From Phymorhynchus buccinoides (taxonomy: Eukaryota > Mollusca > Gastropoda > Neogastropoda > Raphitomidae), in assembly GCA_017654935.2 (NCBI GenBank), contig CM065693.1, positions 59,532,845-59,596,844 of the forward strand: DNA of 64,000 nucleotides. Reading direction: 5' to 3'. Below the pieces are notes generated by a model. That model saw nothing but the letters and a program-made list of their open reading frames with translations. It was not told the DNA's origin and made no database searches. The number at the start of each line of letters is the position of its first letter. Positions within the stretch are counted from its first letter, which is position 1. The translations under genes were made by a program, and so were the position numbers. Below, piece after piece: positions 35,375 to 50,300 of the stretch.

Positions 35375-35949
35375 CCTTTCTCTGTTGATACCTTTGAGCC
35401 CGCTGCCTGTCTCTGTTCAATTGTGCACCTTTCTCTGTTGATACCTTTGAGCTCGCTGCCTGTCTCTGTTCAATTGTGCACCTTTCTCTGTTGATACCTT
35501 TGAGCCCGCTGCCTGTCTCTGTTCAATTGTGCACCTTTCTCTGTTGATACCTTTGAGCCCGCTGCCTGTCTCTGTTCAATTGTGCACCTTTCTCTGTTGA
35601 TACCTTTGAGCCTGCTGCCTGTCTCTGTTCAATTGTGCACCTTTCTCTGTTGATACCTTTGAGCCCGCTGCCTGTCTCTGTTCAATTGTGCACCTTTCTC
35701 TGTTGATACCTTTGAGCCTGCTGCCTGTCTCTGTTCAATTGTGCACCTTTCTCTGTTGATACCTTTGAGCCTGCTGCCTGTCTCTGTTCAATTGTGCACC
35801 TTTCTCTGTTGATACCTTTGAGCCCGCTGCCTGTCTCTGTTCAATTGTGCACCTTTCTCTGTTGATACCTTTGAGCCCGCTGCCTGTCTCTGTTCAATTG
35901 TGCACCTTTCTCTGTTGATACCTTTGAGCCCGCTGCCTGTCTCTGTTCA
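35375..35949 (-). repeat. 53-bp tandem array (right arm)
   Basis: Mirror of 30137-30713, about 11 copies. Slightly different distribution of the cagcaggctc variant (three copies here against one on the left), showing independent change in the arms. Confidence 0.95.
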
Positions 35950-36242
35950 GGCCCTTTGCGTCGATACACGGCAGAGCTGGCTTGAGCTTGAAACACATTT
36001 TGTGTCGAAGGCGAGTAGTCGGAAGTTGACATTCAAATCACAACGACCGATCGGTTTGGTTTCATTTCAATCTTGAACGAAGAAATGGACATTTCTTGAA
36101 GCATACAGTGAAGTGCAGCTTATAACGAAGGTGGCAACCCGCTCAGAGGCATTCTGGACGATTAAACAGCAATACAAATAGAAAATCTATCAGAGTGATG
36201 AATTTATGTCTTGTTGGAATCCAAACAAGGGAGGTCACCAAA

Positions 36243-36286
<44 letters not shown>

Positions 36287-36435
36287 GCGTGCGTGTGTGT
36301 GAGCGTGCATGTGTGCGTGGGTGCGTGTGTGTGTTAGCTACAATCTGATAGAACAAAATTGACTAAATAAAGGTGTTAATTATCTCACATACACACACAC
36401 ACACACCACACATACACACACACACACACACACAC
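36243..36435. repeat. (GT)n and (CA)n tracts in the right arm
   Basis: Mirror of 29640-29840 with altered repeat numbers. Confidence 0.93.
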
Positions 36436-36559
36436 AGATAATCAGCTTTTCCAATCAAAAATGGAAAAAAAATAATAATCTGAAAATCTAGGATCCAGTG
36501 CCATGAAAATTAAGGAAAGTTCTCTAATTCATGAGATGAATCTCACACACACACACAAA

Positions 36560-38370
36560 CCTTTTATGCTACAAAACAGAAAACAGCATTCATACAGACA
36601 GGCAGGATGTTTTACGCTACAAAACAGAAAACAGCATTCATAGAGACAGGCTGGATGTTTTATGCTACAAAACAGAAAACAGCATTCACATAGAGACAGG
36701 CAGGATGTTTTATGCTACAAAACAGAAAACAGCATTCACAGAGACAGGCAGGATGTTTTATGCTACAAAACAGAAAACAGCATTCACAGAGACAGGCTGG
36801 ATGTTTTATGCTATAAAACAGAAAACAGCATTCACATAGAGACAGGCTGGATGTTTTATGCTATAAAACAGAAAACAGCATTCACAGAGACAGGCTGGAT
36901 GTTTTATGCTACAAAACAGAAAACAGCATTCACAGAGAGACAGGCTGGATGTTTTATGCTACAAAACAGAAAACAGCATTCATAGAGACAGGCAGGATGT
37001 TTTATGCTACAAAACAGAAAACAGCATTCACAGAGACAGGCAGGATGTTTTATGCTACAAAACAGGAAACAGCATTCACATAGAGACAGGCTGGATGTTT
37101 TATGCTACAAAACAGAAAACAGCATTCACATAGAGACAGGCAGGATGTTTGATGCTACAAAACAGAAAACAGCATTCACAGAGACAGGCAGGATGTTTTA
37201 TGCTACAAAACAGAAAACAGCATTCACAGAGACAGGCAGGATGTTTTATGCTACAAAACAGAAAACAGCATTCACATAGAGACAGGCAGGATGTTTTATG
37301 CTACAAAACAGGAAACAGCATTCACATAGAGACAGGCTGGATGTGTTATGCTACAAAACAGAAAACAGCATTCACATAGAGACAGGCAGGATGTTTTATG
37401 CTACAAAACAGGAAACAGCATTCACATAGAGACAGGCAGGATGTTTTATGCTACAAAACAGAAAACAGCATTCACAGAGACAGGCAGGATGTTTTATGCT
37501 ACAAAACAGGAAACAGCATTCATAGAGACAGGCAGGATGTTTTACGCTACAAAACAGAAAACAGCATTCACATAGAGACAGGCAGGATGTTTTATGCTAC
37601 AAAACAGGAAACAGCATTCACATAGAGACAGGCTGGATGTTTTATGCTACAAAACAGAAAACAGCATTCACATAGAGACAGGCAGGATGTTTTATGCTAC
37701 AAAACAGAAAACAGCATTCATAGAGAGGCTGGATGTTTTATGCTACAAAACAGGAAACAGCATTCATACAGAGACAGGCAGGATGTTTTATGCTACAAAA
37801 CAGAAAACAGCATTCATAGAGACAGGCAGGATGTTTGATGCTACAAAACAGGAAACAGCATTCACATAGAGACAGGCTGGATGTTTTATGCTACAAAACA
37901 GAAAACAGCATTCACATAGAGACAGGCTGGATGTTTTATGCTACAAAACAGAAAACAGCATTCACAGAGACAGGCAGGATGTTTTATGCTACAAAACAGA
38001 AAACAGCATTCATACAGAGACAGGCAGGATGTTTTATGCTACAAAACAGGAAACAGCATTCACAGAGACAGGCTGGATGTTTTACGCTACGAAACAGGAA
38101 ACAGCATTCACAGAGACAGGCTGGATGTTTTATGCTACAAAACAGGAAACAGCATTCACAGAGACTGGCAGGATGTTATATGCTACAAAACAGAAAACAG
38201 CATTCACAGAGACAGGCAGGATGTTTTATGCTACAAAACAGGAAACAGCATTCACAGAGACAGGCAGGATGTTTTACGCTACGAAACAGGAAACAGCATT
38301 CACAGAGACAGGCTGGATGTTTTACGCTACAAAACAGAAAACAGCATTCACATAGAGACAGGATGTTTTA
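36560..38370 (-). repeat. 48-50-bp array (right arm)
   Basis: Mirror of the exon f donor-derived array, about 37 copies on the minus strand. All units are of the shortened type without cccaaaaggttt; the inner end begins with aaaccttttatgc as in the left arm. Confidence 0.95.
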
Positions 38371-38389
38371 TAGCTACGAAACAGCTACA

Positions 38390-41300
38390 TAACAGCATAA
38401 ATAGTAACCATTCTTAGCTACAGGTACATTGCCTAAATGTAACCATTTATGCTACATAGTACATTGCCTAAATAGTAACCATTCTTAGCACATAGTACAT
38501 TGCCTAAATAGTAACCATTCTTAGCTACATAGTACAGGCTAAATAGTTTTATGCTACATTCTTAGCTGCTACAGGAAACAGCTAAATAGTAACCATTCTT
38601 AGCTACATAGTACATTGCCTAAATGTTTTATTCTTACTGCTACATAGTACATTGCCTAAATAGTAACCATTCTTAGCTACATAGTACAGCTGCTACATAG
38701 CCTAAATAGTAACCATTCTTAGCTACATAGTACATTGCTCTACATAGTACATTGCCTAAATAGTAACCATTCTTAGCTACATAGTACATTGCCTAAATAG
38801 TAACAATTCATTCTTAGCCTACATAGTACATTGCCTAAATAGTAACCATTCTTAGCTACATAGTACATTGCCTAAATAGTAACCATTCTTAGCTACATAG
38901 TACATTGCCTAAATAGTAACCATTCTTAGTACATTAGTAACCATTCTTAAATAGTACATTGCCTAAATAGTAACCATTCTTAGCTACATAGTACATTGCC
39001 TAAATAGTAACCATTCTTAGCTGCTACATAGTACATTGCCTAAATAGTAACAATTCTTAGCTACATAGTACATTGCCTAAATAGTAACCATTCTTAGCTA
39101 CATAGTACATTGCCTAAATAGTAACAATTCTTAGCTACATAGTACATTGCCTAAATAGTAACCATTCTTAGCTACATAGTACATTGCCTAAATAGTAACA
39201 ATTCTTAGCTACATAGTACATTAGCCTAAATAGTAACCATTCTTAACATAGTACATTGCCTAAATAGTAACCATTCTACATAGTACATTGCCTAAATATT
39301 AACAATTCTTAGCTACATAGTACATTGCCTAAATAGTAACAATTCTTAGCTACATAGTACATTGCCTAAATAGTAACAATTCTTAGCTTCTAGTAAAGCC
39401 TAAATAGTAACCATTCTTAGCCTATAGTACATTGCCTAAATAGTAACCATTCTTAGCTACATAGTACATTGCCTAAATAGTAACCATTCTTAGCTACATA
39501 GTACATTGCCTAAATAGTAACAATTCTTAGCTACATAGTACATTGCCTAAATAGTAACCATTCTTAGCTACATAGTACATTGCCTAAATAGTGCCTACAT
39601 AATTGCCTAAATAGTAACCATTCTTAGCTACATAGTACATTGCCTAAATAGTAACCATTCTTAGCTACATAGTACATTGCCTAAATAGTAACCATTCTTA
39701 GCTACATAGTACATTGCCTAAATAGTAACCATTCTTAGCTACATAGTACATTGCCTAAATAGTAACCATTCTTAGCTACATAGTACATTGCCTAAATAGT
39801 AACCATTCTTAGCTACATAGTACATTGCCTAAATAGTAACCATTCTTAGCTACATAGTACATTGCCTAAATAGTAACCATTCTTAGCTACATAGTACATT
39901 GCCTAAATAGTAACCATTCTTAGCTACATAGTACATTGCCTAAATAGTAACCATTCTTAGCATAGTACATTGCCTAAATAGTAACAATTCTTAGCTACAT
40001 AGTACATTGCCTAAATAGTAACCATTCTTAGCTACATAGTACATTGCCTAAATAGTAACCATTCTTAGCCTAAATAGCTACATAGTACATTGCCTAAATA
40101 GTAACCATTCTTAGCTGCTACATAGTACATTGCCTAAATAGTAACCATTCTTAGCTACATAGTACATTGCCTAAATAGTAACCATTCTTAGCTACATAGT
40201 ACATTGCCTAAATAGTAACCATTCTTAGCTACATAGTACAGCCTAAATAGTAACAATTCTTAGCTACATAGTACATTGCCTAAATAGTAACCATTCTTAG
40301 CTACATAGTACATTGCCTAAATAGTAACCATTCTTAGCTACATAGTACATTGCCTAAATAGTAACAATTCTTAGCTGCTACATAGTACATTGCCTAAATA
40401 GTAACCATTCTTAGCTACATAGTACATTGCCTAAATAGTAACCATTCTTAGCTACATAGTACATTGCCTAAATAGTAACCATTCTTAGCTACATAGTACA
40501 TTGCCTAAATAGTAACCATTCTTAGCTACATAGTACATTGCCTAAATAGTAACCATTCTTAGCTACATAGTACATTGCCTAAATAGTAACCATTCTTAGC
40601 TACATAGTACATTGCCTAAATAGTAACCATTCTTAGCTACATAGTACATTGCCTAAATAGTAAATTCTTAGCTACATAGTACATTGCCTAAATAGTAACC
40701 ATTCTTAGCTACATAGTACATTGCCTAAATAGTAACCATTCTTAGCTACATAGTACATTGCCTAAATAGTAACCATTCTTAGCTACATAGTACATTGCCT
40801 AAATAGTAACCATTCTTAGCTACATAGTACAGCCTAAATAGTAACCATTCTTAGCTGCTACATAGTACATTGCCTAAATAGTAACCATTCTTAGCTACAT
40901 AGTACATTGCCTAAATAGTAACAATTCTTAGCTACATAGTACATTGCCTAAATAGTAACCATTCTTAGCCATAGTAATAGCCTAAATAGTAACCATTCTT
41001 AGCTACATAGTACATTGCCTAAATATTCTTAACCATTCTTAGCTACATAGTACATTACATTGTAAATAGTAACCATTCTTAGCTACATAGTACATTGCCT
41101 AAATAGTAACCATTCTTAGCTAAATAGTAACCATTCTTACATAGTACATTGCCTAAATAGTAACCATTCTTAGCTACATAGTACATTGCCTAAATAGTAA
41201 CCATTCTTAGCTACATAGTACATTGCCTAAATAGTAACCATTCTTCTTAGTACATTGCTACATAGTAACCATTCTTAGCTACATTGCCTAAATAGTAACC

Positions 41301-44300
41301 ATTCTTAGCTACATAGTACATTGCCTAAATAGTAACCATTCTTAGCTACATAGTACATTGCCTAAATAGTAACAATTCTTAGCTACATAGTACATTGCCT
41401 AAATAGTAACCATTCTTAGCTACATAGTACATTGCCTAAATAGTAACCATTCTTAGCTACATAGTACATTGCCTAAATAGTAACCATTCTTAGCTACATA
41501 GTACATTGCCTAAATAGTAACCATTCTTAGCTACATAGTACATTGCCTAAATAGTATTCTTAGCTACATAGTACATTGCCTAAATAGTAACCATTCTTAG
41601 CTACATAGTACATTGCCTAAATAGTAACCATTCTTAGCTACATAGTACATTGCCTAAATAGTAACCATTCTTAGCTGCTACATAGTACATTGCCTAAATA
41701 GTAACCATTCTTAGCTACATAGTACATTGCCTAAATAGTAACCATTCTTAGCTACATAGTACATTGCCTAAATAGTAACCATTCTTAGCTACATAGTACA
41801 TTGCCTAAATAGTAACCATTCTTAGCTACATAGTACATTGCCTAAATAGTAACCATTCTTAGCTACATAGTACATTGCCTAAATAGTAACCATTCTTAGC
41901 TGCTACATAGTACATTGCCTAAATAGTAACCATTCTTAGCTACATAGTACATTGCCTAAATAGTAACCATTCTTAGCTACATAGTACATTGCCTAAATAG
42001 TAACCATTCTTAGCTACATAGTACATTGCCTAAATAGTAACCATTCTTAGCATAGTACATTGCCTAAATAGTAACATTAGCCTAAATAGCCTAAATAGTA
42101 ACCATTCTTAGCTACATAGTACATTGCCTAAATAGTAACCATTCTTAGCTACATAGTACATTGCCTAAATAGTAACCATTCTTAGCTACTACATTGCCAT
42201 AGTACATTAGTACCTAAATAGTAACCATTCTTAGCTACATAGTACATTGCCTAAATAGTAACCATTCTTAGCTACATAGTACATTGCCTAAATAGTAACC
42301 ATTCTTAGCTACATAGTACATTGCCTAAATAGTAACCATTCTTAGCTACATAGTACATTGCCTAAATAGTAACCATTCTTAGCTACATAGTACATTGCCT
42401 AAATAGTAACAATTCTTAGCTACATAGTACATTGCCTAAATAGTAACCATTCTTAGCTACATAGTACATTGCCTAAATAGTAACCATTCTTAGCTACATA
42501 GTACATTGCCTAAATAGTAACCATTCTTAGCTACATAGTACATTGCCTAAATAGTAACCATTCTTAGCTGCTACATAGTACATTCTAAATAGCTACATAG
42601 TACATTGCCTAAATAGTAACAATTCTTAGCTACTACATTGCCTAAATAGTAAATAGTAACCATTCTTAGCTACATAGTACATTGCCTAAATAGTAACCAT
42701 TCTTAGCTACATAGTACATTGCCTAAATAGTAACCATTCTTAGCTGCTACATAGTACATTGCCTAAATAGTAACCATTGCCTAAATAGTAACAATTCTTA
42801 GCTGCTACATAGTACATTGCCTAAATAGTAACCATTCTTAGCTACATAGTACATTGCCTAAATAGTAACCATTCTTAGCTGCTACATAGTACATTGCCTA
42901 AATAGTAACAATTCTTAGCTACATAGTACATTGCCTAAATAGTAACCATTCCTAGCTACATAGTACATTGCCTAAATAGTAACAATTCTTAGCTGCTACA
43001 TAGTACATTGCCTAAATAGTAACCATTCTTAGCTACATAGTACATTGCCTAAATAGTAACCATTCTTAGCTACATATTGCCTAAATAGTAACCATTCTTA
43101 CTACATAGTTGCCTAAATAGTAACCATTCTTAGCTACATAGTACATTGCCTAAATAGTAACCATTCTTATCTGCTACATAGTACATTGCCTAAATAGTAA
43201 CCATTCTTAGCTACATAGTACATTGCCTAAATAGTAACCATTCTTAGCTACATAGTACATTGCCTAAATAGTAACCATTCTTAGCTGCTACATAGTACAT
43301 TGCCTAAATAGTAACCATTCTTAGCTACATAGTACATTGCCTAAATAGTAACAATTCTTAGCTGCTACATAGTACATTGCCTAAATAGTAACTAAATAGT
43401 AAATTCTTAGCTACATAGTACATTGCCTAAATAGTAACCATTCTTAGCTACATAGTACATTGCCTAAATAGTAACCATTCTTAGCTACATAGTACATTGC
43501 CTAAATAGTAACCATTCTTAGCTACATAGTACATTGCCTAAATAGTAACCATTCTTAGCTACATAGTACATTGCCTAAATAGTAACCATTCTTAGCTACA
43601 TAGTACATTGCCTAAATAGTAACCATTCTTAGCTACATAGTACATTGCCTAAATAGTAACCATTCTTAGCCTAACAATTCTTAGCTACATAGTACATTGC
43701 CTAAATAGTACATTCTTATGCATAGTACATTGCCTAAATAGCCTAAATAGTAACCATTCTTAGCTACATAGTACATTGCCTAAATAGTAACCATTCTTAG
43801 CTACATAGTACATTGCCTAAATAGTAACAATTCTTAGCTACATAGTACATTGCCTAAATAGTAACCATTCTTAGCTGCTACATAGTACATTGCCTAAATA
43901 GTAACCATTCTTAGCTACATAGTACATTGCCTAAATAGTAACCATTCTTAGCTACATAGTACATTGCCTAAATAGTAACCATTCTTAGCTACATAGTACA
44001 TTGCCTAAATAGTAACCATTCTTTAGCTACATAGTACATTGCCTAAATAGTAACCATTCTTAGCTACATAGTACATTGCCTAAATAGTAACCATTCTTAG
44101 CTACATAGTACATTGCCTAAATAGTAACCATTCTTAGCTACATAGTACATTGCCTAAATAGTAACCATTCTTAGCTACATAGTACATTGCCTAAATAGTA
44201 ACCATTCTTAGCCTAAATAGTAACCATTCTTATATTAGCTGCTAATAGTACATTGCCTAAATAGTAACCATTCTTAGCTACATAGTACATTGCCTAAATA

Positions 44301-47300
44301 GTAACCATTCTTAGCTAGTACTACTAAATAGTAACATTCTTAGCTACATAGCATTGCCTAAATAGTAACCATTCTTAGCTACATAGTACATTGCCTAAAT
44401 AGTAACCATTCTTAGCATAGCTACATAGTACATTGCCTAAATAGTATTCTTAGCTACATAGTACATTGCCTAAATAGTAACAATTCTTAGCTACATAGTA
44501 CATTGCCTAAATAGTAACCATTCTTATTGCCTAAATAGCTACATAGTACATTAGCCTAAATAGTAACAATTCTTAGCTACATAGTACATTGCCTAAATAG
44601 TAACCATTCTTAGCTACATAGTACATTGCCTAAATAGTAACCATTCTTAGCTACATAGTAATTGCCTAAATAGTAACAATTCTTAGCTACATAGTACATT
44701 GCCTAAATAGTAACCATTCTTAGCTACATAGTACATTGCCTAAATAGTAACCATTCTTAGCTACATAGTACATTGTACTTAGCTGCTACATAGTACATTG
44801 CCTAAATAGTAACCATTCTTAGCTACATAGTACATTGCCTAAATAGTAACCATTCTTAGCTACATAGTACATTGCCTAAATAGTAACCATTCTTAGCTAC
44901 ATAGTACATTGCCTAAATAGTAACCATTCTTAGCTTACATAGTACATTGCCTAAATAGTAACCATTCTTAGCTGCATAGTACATTGCCTAAAATAGTAAC
45001 CATTCTTAGCTACATAGTACATTGCCTAAATAGTAACCATTCTTAGCTACATAGTACATTGCCTAAATAGTAACCATTCTTAGCTGCCTAAATAGTAACC
45101 ATTCTTAGCTACATAGTACATTGCCTAAATAGTAACCATTCTTAGCTACATAGTACATTGCCTAAATAGTAACCATTCTTAGCTACATAGTACATTGCCT
45201 AAATAGTAACCATTCTTAGCTACATAGTACATTGCCTAAATAGTAACCATTCTTAGTATTCTTAGCTACATAGTACATTGCCTAAATAGTAACCATTCTT
45301 AGCTACATAGTACATTGCCTAAATAGTAACCATTCTTAGCTGCTACATAGTACATTGCCTAAATAGTAACCATTCTTAGCTACATAGTACATTGCCTAAA
45401 TAGTAACCATTCTTAGCTACATAGTACATTGCCTAAATAGTAACCATTCTTAGCTACATAGTACATTGCCTAAATAGTAACCATTCTTAGCATTGCTACA
45501 TAGTACATTGCCTAAATAGTAACCATTCTTAGCTACATAGTACATTGCCTAAATAGTAACCATTCTTAGCTACATAGTACATTGCCTAAATAGTAACCAT
45601 TCTTAGCTACATAGTACATTGCCTAAATAGTAACCATTCTTAGCTACATAGTACATTGCCTAAATAGTAACCATTCTTAGCTACATAGTACATTGCCTAA
45701 ATAGTAACCATTCTTAGCTACATAGTACATTGCCTAAATAGTAACCATTCTTAGCTACATAGTACATTGCCTAAATAGTAACCATTCTTAGCTACATAGT
45801 ACATTGCCTAAATAGTAACCATTCTTAGCTACATAGTACATTGCCTAAATAGTAACAATTCTTAGCTACATAGTACATTGCCTAAATAGTAACCATTCTT
45901 AGCTACATAGTACATTGCCTAAATAGTAACCATTCTTAGCTACATAGTACATTGCCTAAATAGTAACCATTCTTAGCTACATAGTACATTGCCTAAATAG
46001 TAACCATTCTTAGCTGCTACATAGTACATTGCCTAAATAGTAACCATTCTTAGCTACATAGTACATTGCCTAAATAGTAACATAGTACATTCTTAGCTGC
46101 TACATAGTACATTGCCTAAATAGTAACAATTCTTAGCTACATAGTACATTGCCTAAATAGTAACCATTCTTATTCATAGTACATTGCCTAAATAGTAACC
46201 ATTCTTAGCTACATAGTACATTGCCTAAATAGTAACCATTCTTAGCTACATAGTACATTGCCTAAATAGTAACCATTCTTTACATAGTACATTGCCTAAA
46301 TAGTAACAATTCTTAGCTGCTACATAGTACATTGCCTAAATAGTAACCATTCTTAGCTACATAGTACATTGCCTAAATAGTAACATTCTTAGCTACATAG
46401 TACATTGCCTAAATAGTAACCATTCTTAGCTACATAGTACATTGCCTAAATAGTAACCATTCTTAGCTACATAGTACATTGCCTAAATAGTAACCATTCT
46501 TAGCTACATAGTACATTGCCTAAATAGTAACCATTCTTAGCTACATAGTACATTGCCTAAATAGTAACCATTCTTAGTACATTGCCTAAATAGCTACATA
46601 GTACATTGCCTAAATAGTAACCATTCTTAGCTACATAGTACATTGCCTAAATAGTAACAATTCTTAGCTACATAGTACATTGCCTAAATAGTAACCATTC
46701 TTAGCTACATAGTACATTGCCTAAATAGTAACCATTCTTAGCTACATAGTACATTGCCTAAATAGTAACCATTCTTAGCTACATAGTACATTGCCTAAAT
46801 AGTAACCATTCTTAGCTACATAGTACATTGCCTAAATAGTAACCATTCTTAGCTACATAGTACATTGCCTAAATAGTAACCATTCTTAGCTACATAGTAC
46901 ATTGCCTAAATAGTAACCATTCTTAGCTACATAGTACATTGCCTAAATAGTAACCATTCTTAGCTACATAGTACATTGCCTAAATAGTAACCATTCTTAG
47001 CTGCTACATAGTACATTGCCTAAATAGCTTGCTACATAGTACATTGCCTAAATAGTAACCATTCTTAGCTACATAGTACATTGCCTAAATAGTAACCATT
47101 CTTAGCTACATAGTACATTGCCTAAATAGTAACAATTCTTAGCTACATAGTACATTGCCTAAATAGCTACATAGTACATTGCCTAAATAGTAACCATTCT
47201 TAGCTACATAGTACATTGCCTAAATAGTAACCATTCTTAGCTACATAGTACATTGCCTAAATAGTAACCATTCTTAGCTACATAGTACATTGCCTAAATA

Positions 47301-50300
47301 GTAAAATTCTTAGCTACATAGTACATTGCCTAAATAGTAACCATTCTTAGCTGCTACATAGTACATTGCCTAAATAGTAACCATTCTTAGCTACATAGTA
47401 CATTGCCTAAATAGTAACCATTCTTAGCTAGTAACCATTCTTAGCTACATAGTACATTGCCTAAATAGTAACCATTCTTAGATACATAGTACATTGCCTA
47501 AATAGTAACCATTCTTAGCTACATAGTACATTGCCTAAATAGTAACCATTCTTAGCTACATAGTACATTGCCTAAATAGTAACCATTCTTAGCTACATAG
47601 TACATTGCCTAAATAGTAACCATTCTTAGCTACATAGTACATTGCCTAAATAGTAACCATTCTTATTCTTATTGCCTAAATAGCTTACATAGTACATTGC
47701 CTAAATAGTAACCATTCTTAGCTACATAGTACATTGCCTAAATAGTAACCATTCTTACATTGCCTACATAGTACATTGCCTAAATAGTAACCATTCTTAG
47801 CTACATAGTACATTGCCTAAATAGTAAACATTCTTATTACATTATTGCCTAAATAGTAACCATTCTACATAGTACATTGCCTAAATAGTAACCATTCTTA
47901 GCTACATAGTACATTGCCTAAATAGTAACCATTCTTAGCTACATAGTACATTGCCTAAATAGTAACAATTCTTAGCTACATAGTACATTGCCTAAATAGT
48001 AACCATTCTTAGCTACATAGTACATTGCCTAAATAGTAACCATTCTTAGCTACATAGTACATTGCCTAAATAGTAACCATTCTTAGCTACATAGTACATT
48101 GCCTAAATAGTAACCATTCTTAGTACATTGCTACATAGTACATTGCCTAAATAGTAACCATTCTTAGCTACATAGTACATTGCCTAAATAGTTAGCTACA
48201 TAGTACATTGCCTAAATAGTAACCATTCTTAGCTACATAGTACATTGCCTAAATAGTAACCATTCTTAGCTACATAGTACATTGCCTAAATAGTAACCAT
48301 TCTTAGCTACATAGTACATTGCCTTAGTAACCATTCTTAACATAGTACATTGCCTAAATAGTAACCATTCTTAGCTGCTACATAGTACATTGCCTAAATA
48401 GTAACAATTCTTGCTGCTACATAGTACATTGCCTAAATAGTAACCATTCTTAGCTACATAGTACATTGCCTAAATAGTAACCATTCTTAGCTACATAGTA
48501 CATTGCCTAAATACTTGCCTAAATAGTAACCATTCTTAGCTACATAGTACATTGCCTAAATAGTAACCATTCTTAGCTACATAGTACATTGCCTAAATAG
48601 TAACCATTCTTAGCTACATAGTACATTGCCTAAATAGTAACCATTCTTAGCTACATAGTACATTGCCTAAATAGTAACCATTCTTAGCTACATAGTACAT
48701 TGCCTAAATAGTAACCATTCTTAGCTACATAGTACATTGCCTAAATAGTAACCATTCTTAGCTACATAGTACATTGCCTAAATAGTAACCATTCTTAGCT
48801 ACATAGTACATTGCCTAAATAGTAACAATTCTTAGTAACCATTCTTAGCTACATAGTACATTGCCTAAATAGTAACCATTCTTAGCTACATAGTACATTG
48901 CCTAAATAGTAACCATTCTTAGCTACATAGTACATTGCCTAAATAGTAACCATTCTTAGCTACATAGTACATTGCCTAAATAGTAACCATTCTTAGCTAC
49001 ATAGTACATTGCCTAAATAGTAACCATTCTTAGCTACATAGTACATTGCCTAAATAGTAACCATTCTTAGCTACATAGTACATTGCCTAAATAGTAACCA
49101 TTCTTAGCTACATAGTACATTGCCTAAATAGTAACCATTCTTAGCTACATAGTACATTGCCTAAATAGTAACCATTCTTAGCTACATAGTACATTGCCTA
49201 AATAGTAACCAATTCTTAGCTACATAGTACATTGCCTAAATACATTGCCTAAATAGTAACACCATTCTTAGCTACATAGTACACTAAATAGTAACCATTC
49301 TTACTACATAGTACATTGCCTAAATAGTAACAATTCTTAGCTACATAGTACATTGCCTAAATAGTAACCATTCTTAGCTACATAGTACATTGCCTAAATA
49401 GTAACCATTCTTAGCTACATAGTACATTGCCTAAATAGTAACCATTCTTAGCTACATAGTACATTGCCTAAATAGTAACAATTCTTAGCTACATAGTACA
49501 TTGCCTAAATAGTAACTACATAGTACATTCTTAGCTACATAGTACATTGCCTAAATAGTAACAATTCTTAGCTACATAGTACATTACCTAAATAGTAAAT
49601 TCTTAGCTACATAGTACATTGCCTAAATAGTAACCATTCTTAGCTACATAGTACATTGCCTAAATAGTAACCATTCTTAGCTACATAGTACATAGTAACA
49701 TTAGTACATTGCCTAAATAGTAACCATTCTTAGCTACATAGTACATTGCCTAAATAGTAACCATTCTTTCATTACATTGCCTAAATAGTAACATTCTTAG
49801 CTACATAGTACATTGCCTAAATAGTAACAATTCTTAGCTGCTACATAGTACATTGCCTAAATAGTAACAATTCTTAGCTACATAGTACATTGCCTAAATA
49901 GTAACAATTCTTAGCTACATAGTACATTGCCTAAATAGTAACCATTCTTAGCTACATAGTACATTGCCTAAATAGTAACCATTCTTAGCTACATAGTACA
50001 TTGCCTAAATAGTAACCATTCTTAGCTACATAGTACATTGCCTAAATAGTAACCATTCTTAGCTACATAGTACATTGCCTAAATAGTAACAATTCTTAGC
50101 TACATAGTACATTGCCTAACCATTCTTAGCTACATAGTACATTGCCTAAATAGTAACCATTCTTAGCTACATAGTACATTGCCTAAATAGTAACCATTCT
50201 TAGCTACATAGTACATTGCCTAAATAGTAACCATTCTTAGCTACATAGTACATTGCCTAAATAGTAACCATTCTTAGCTACATAGTACATTGCCTAAATA

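Larger units (their letters stand above)
33091..38370 (-). repeat. Right arm of the ~10.7-kb palindrome
   Basis: Reverse complement of 27700-33003 with the same element order. The outer array includes the same rare unit (catataacatcctgccag, here at 38165-38182 in reverse). It lacks the exon f sequence and the three 60-bp units that begin the left array, so the duplication stops inside the array. Beyond it a hybrid stretch leads into the 37-bp array. Confidence 0.93.
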
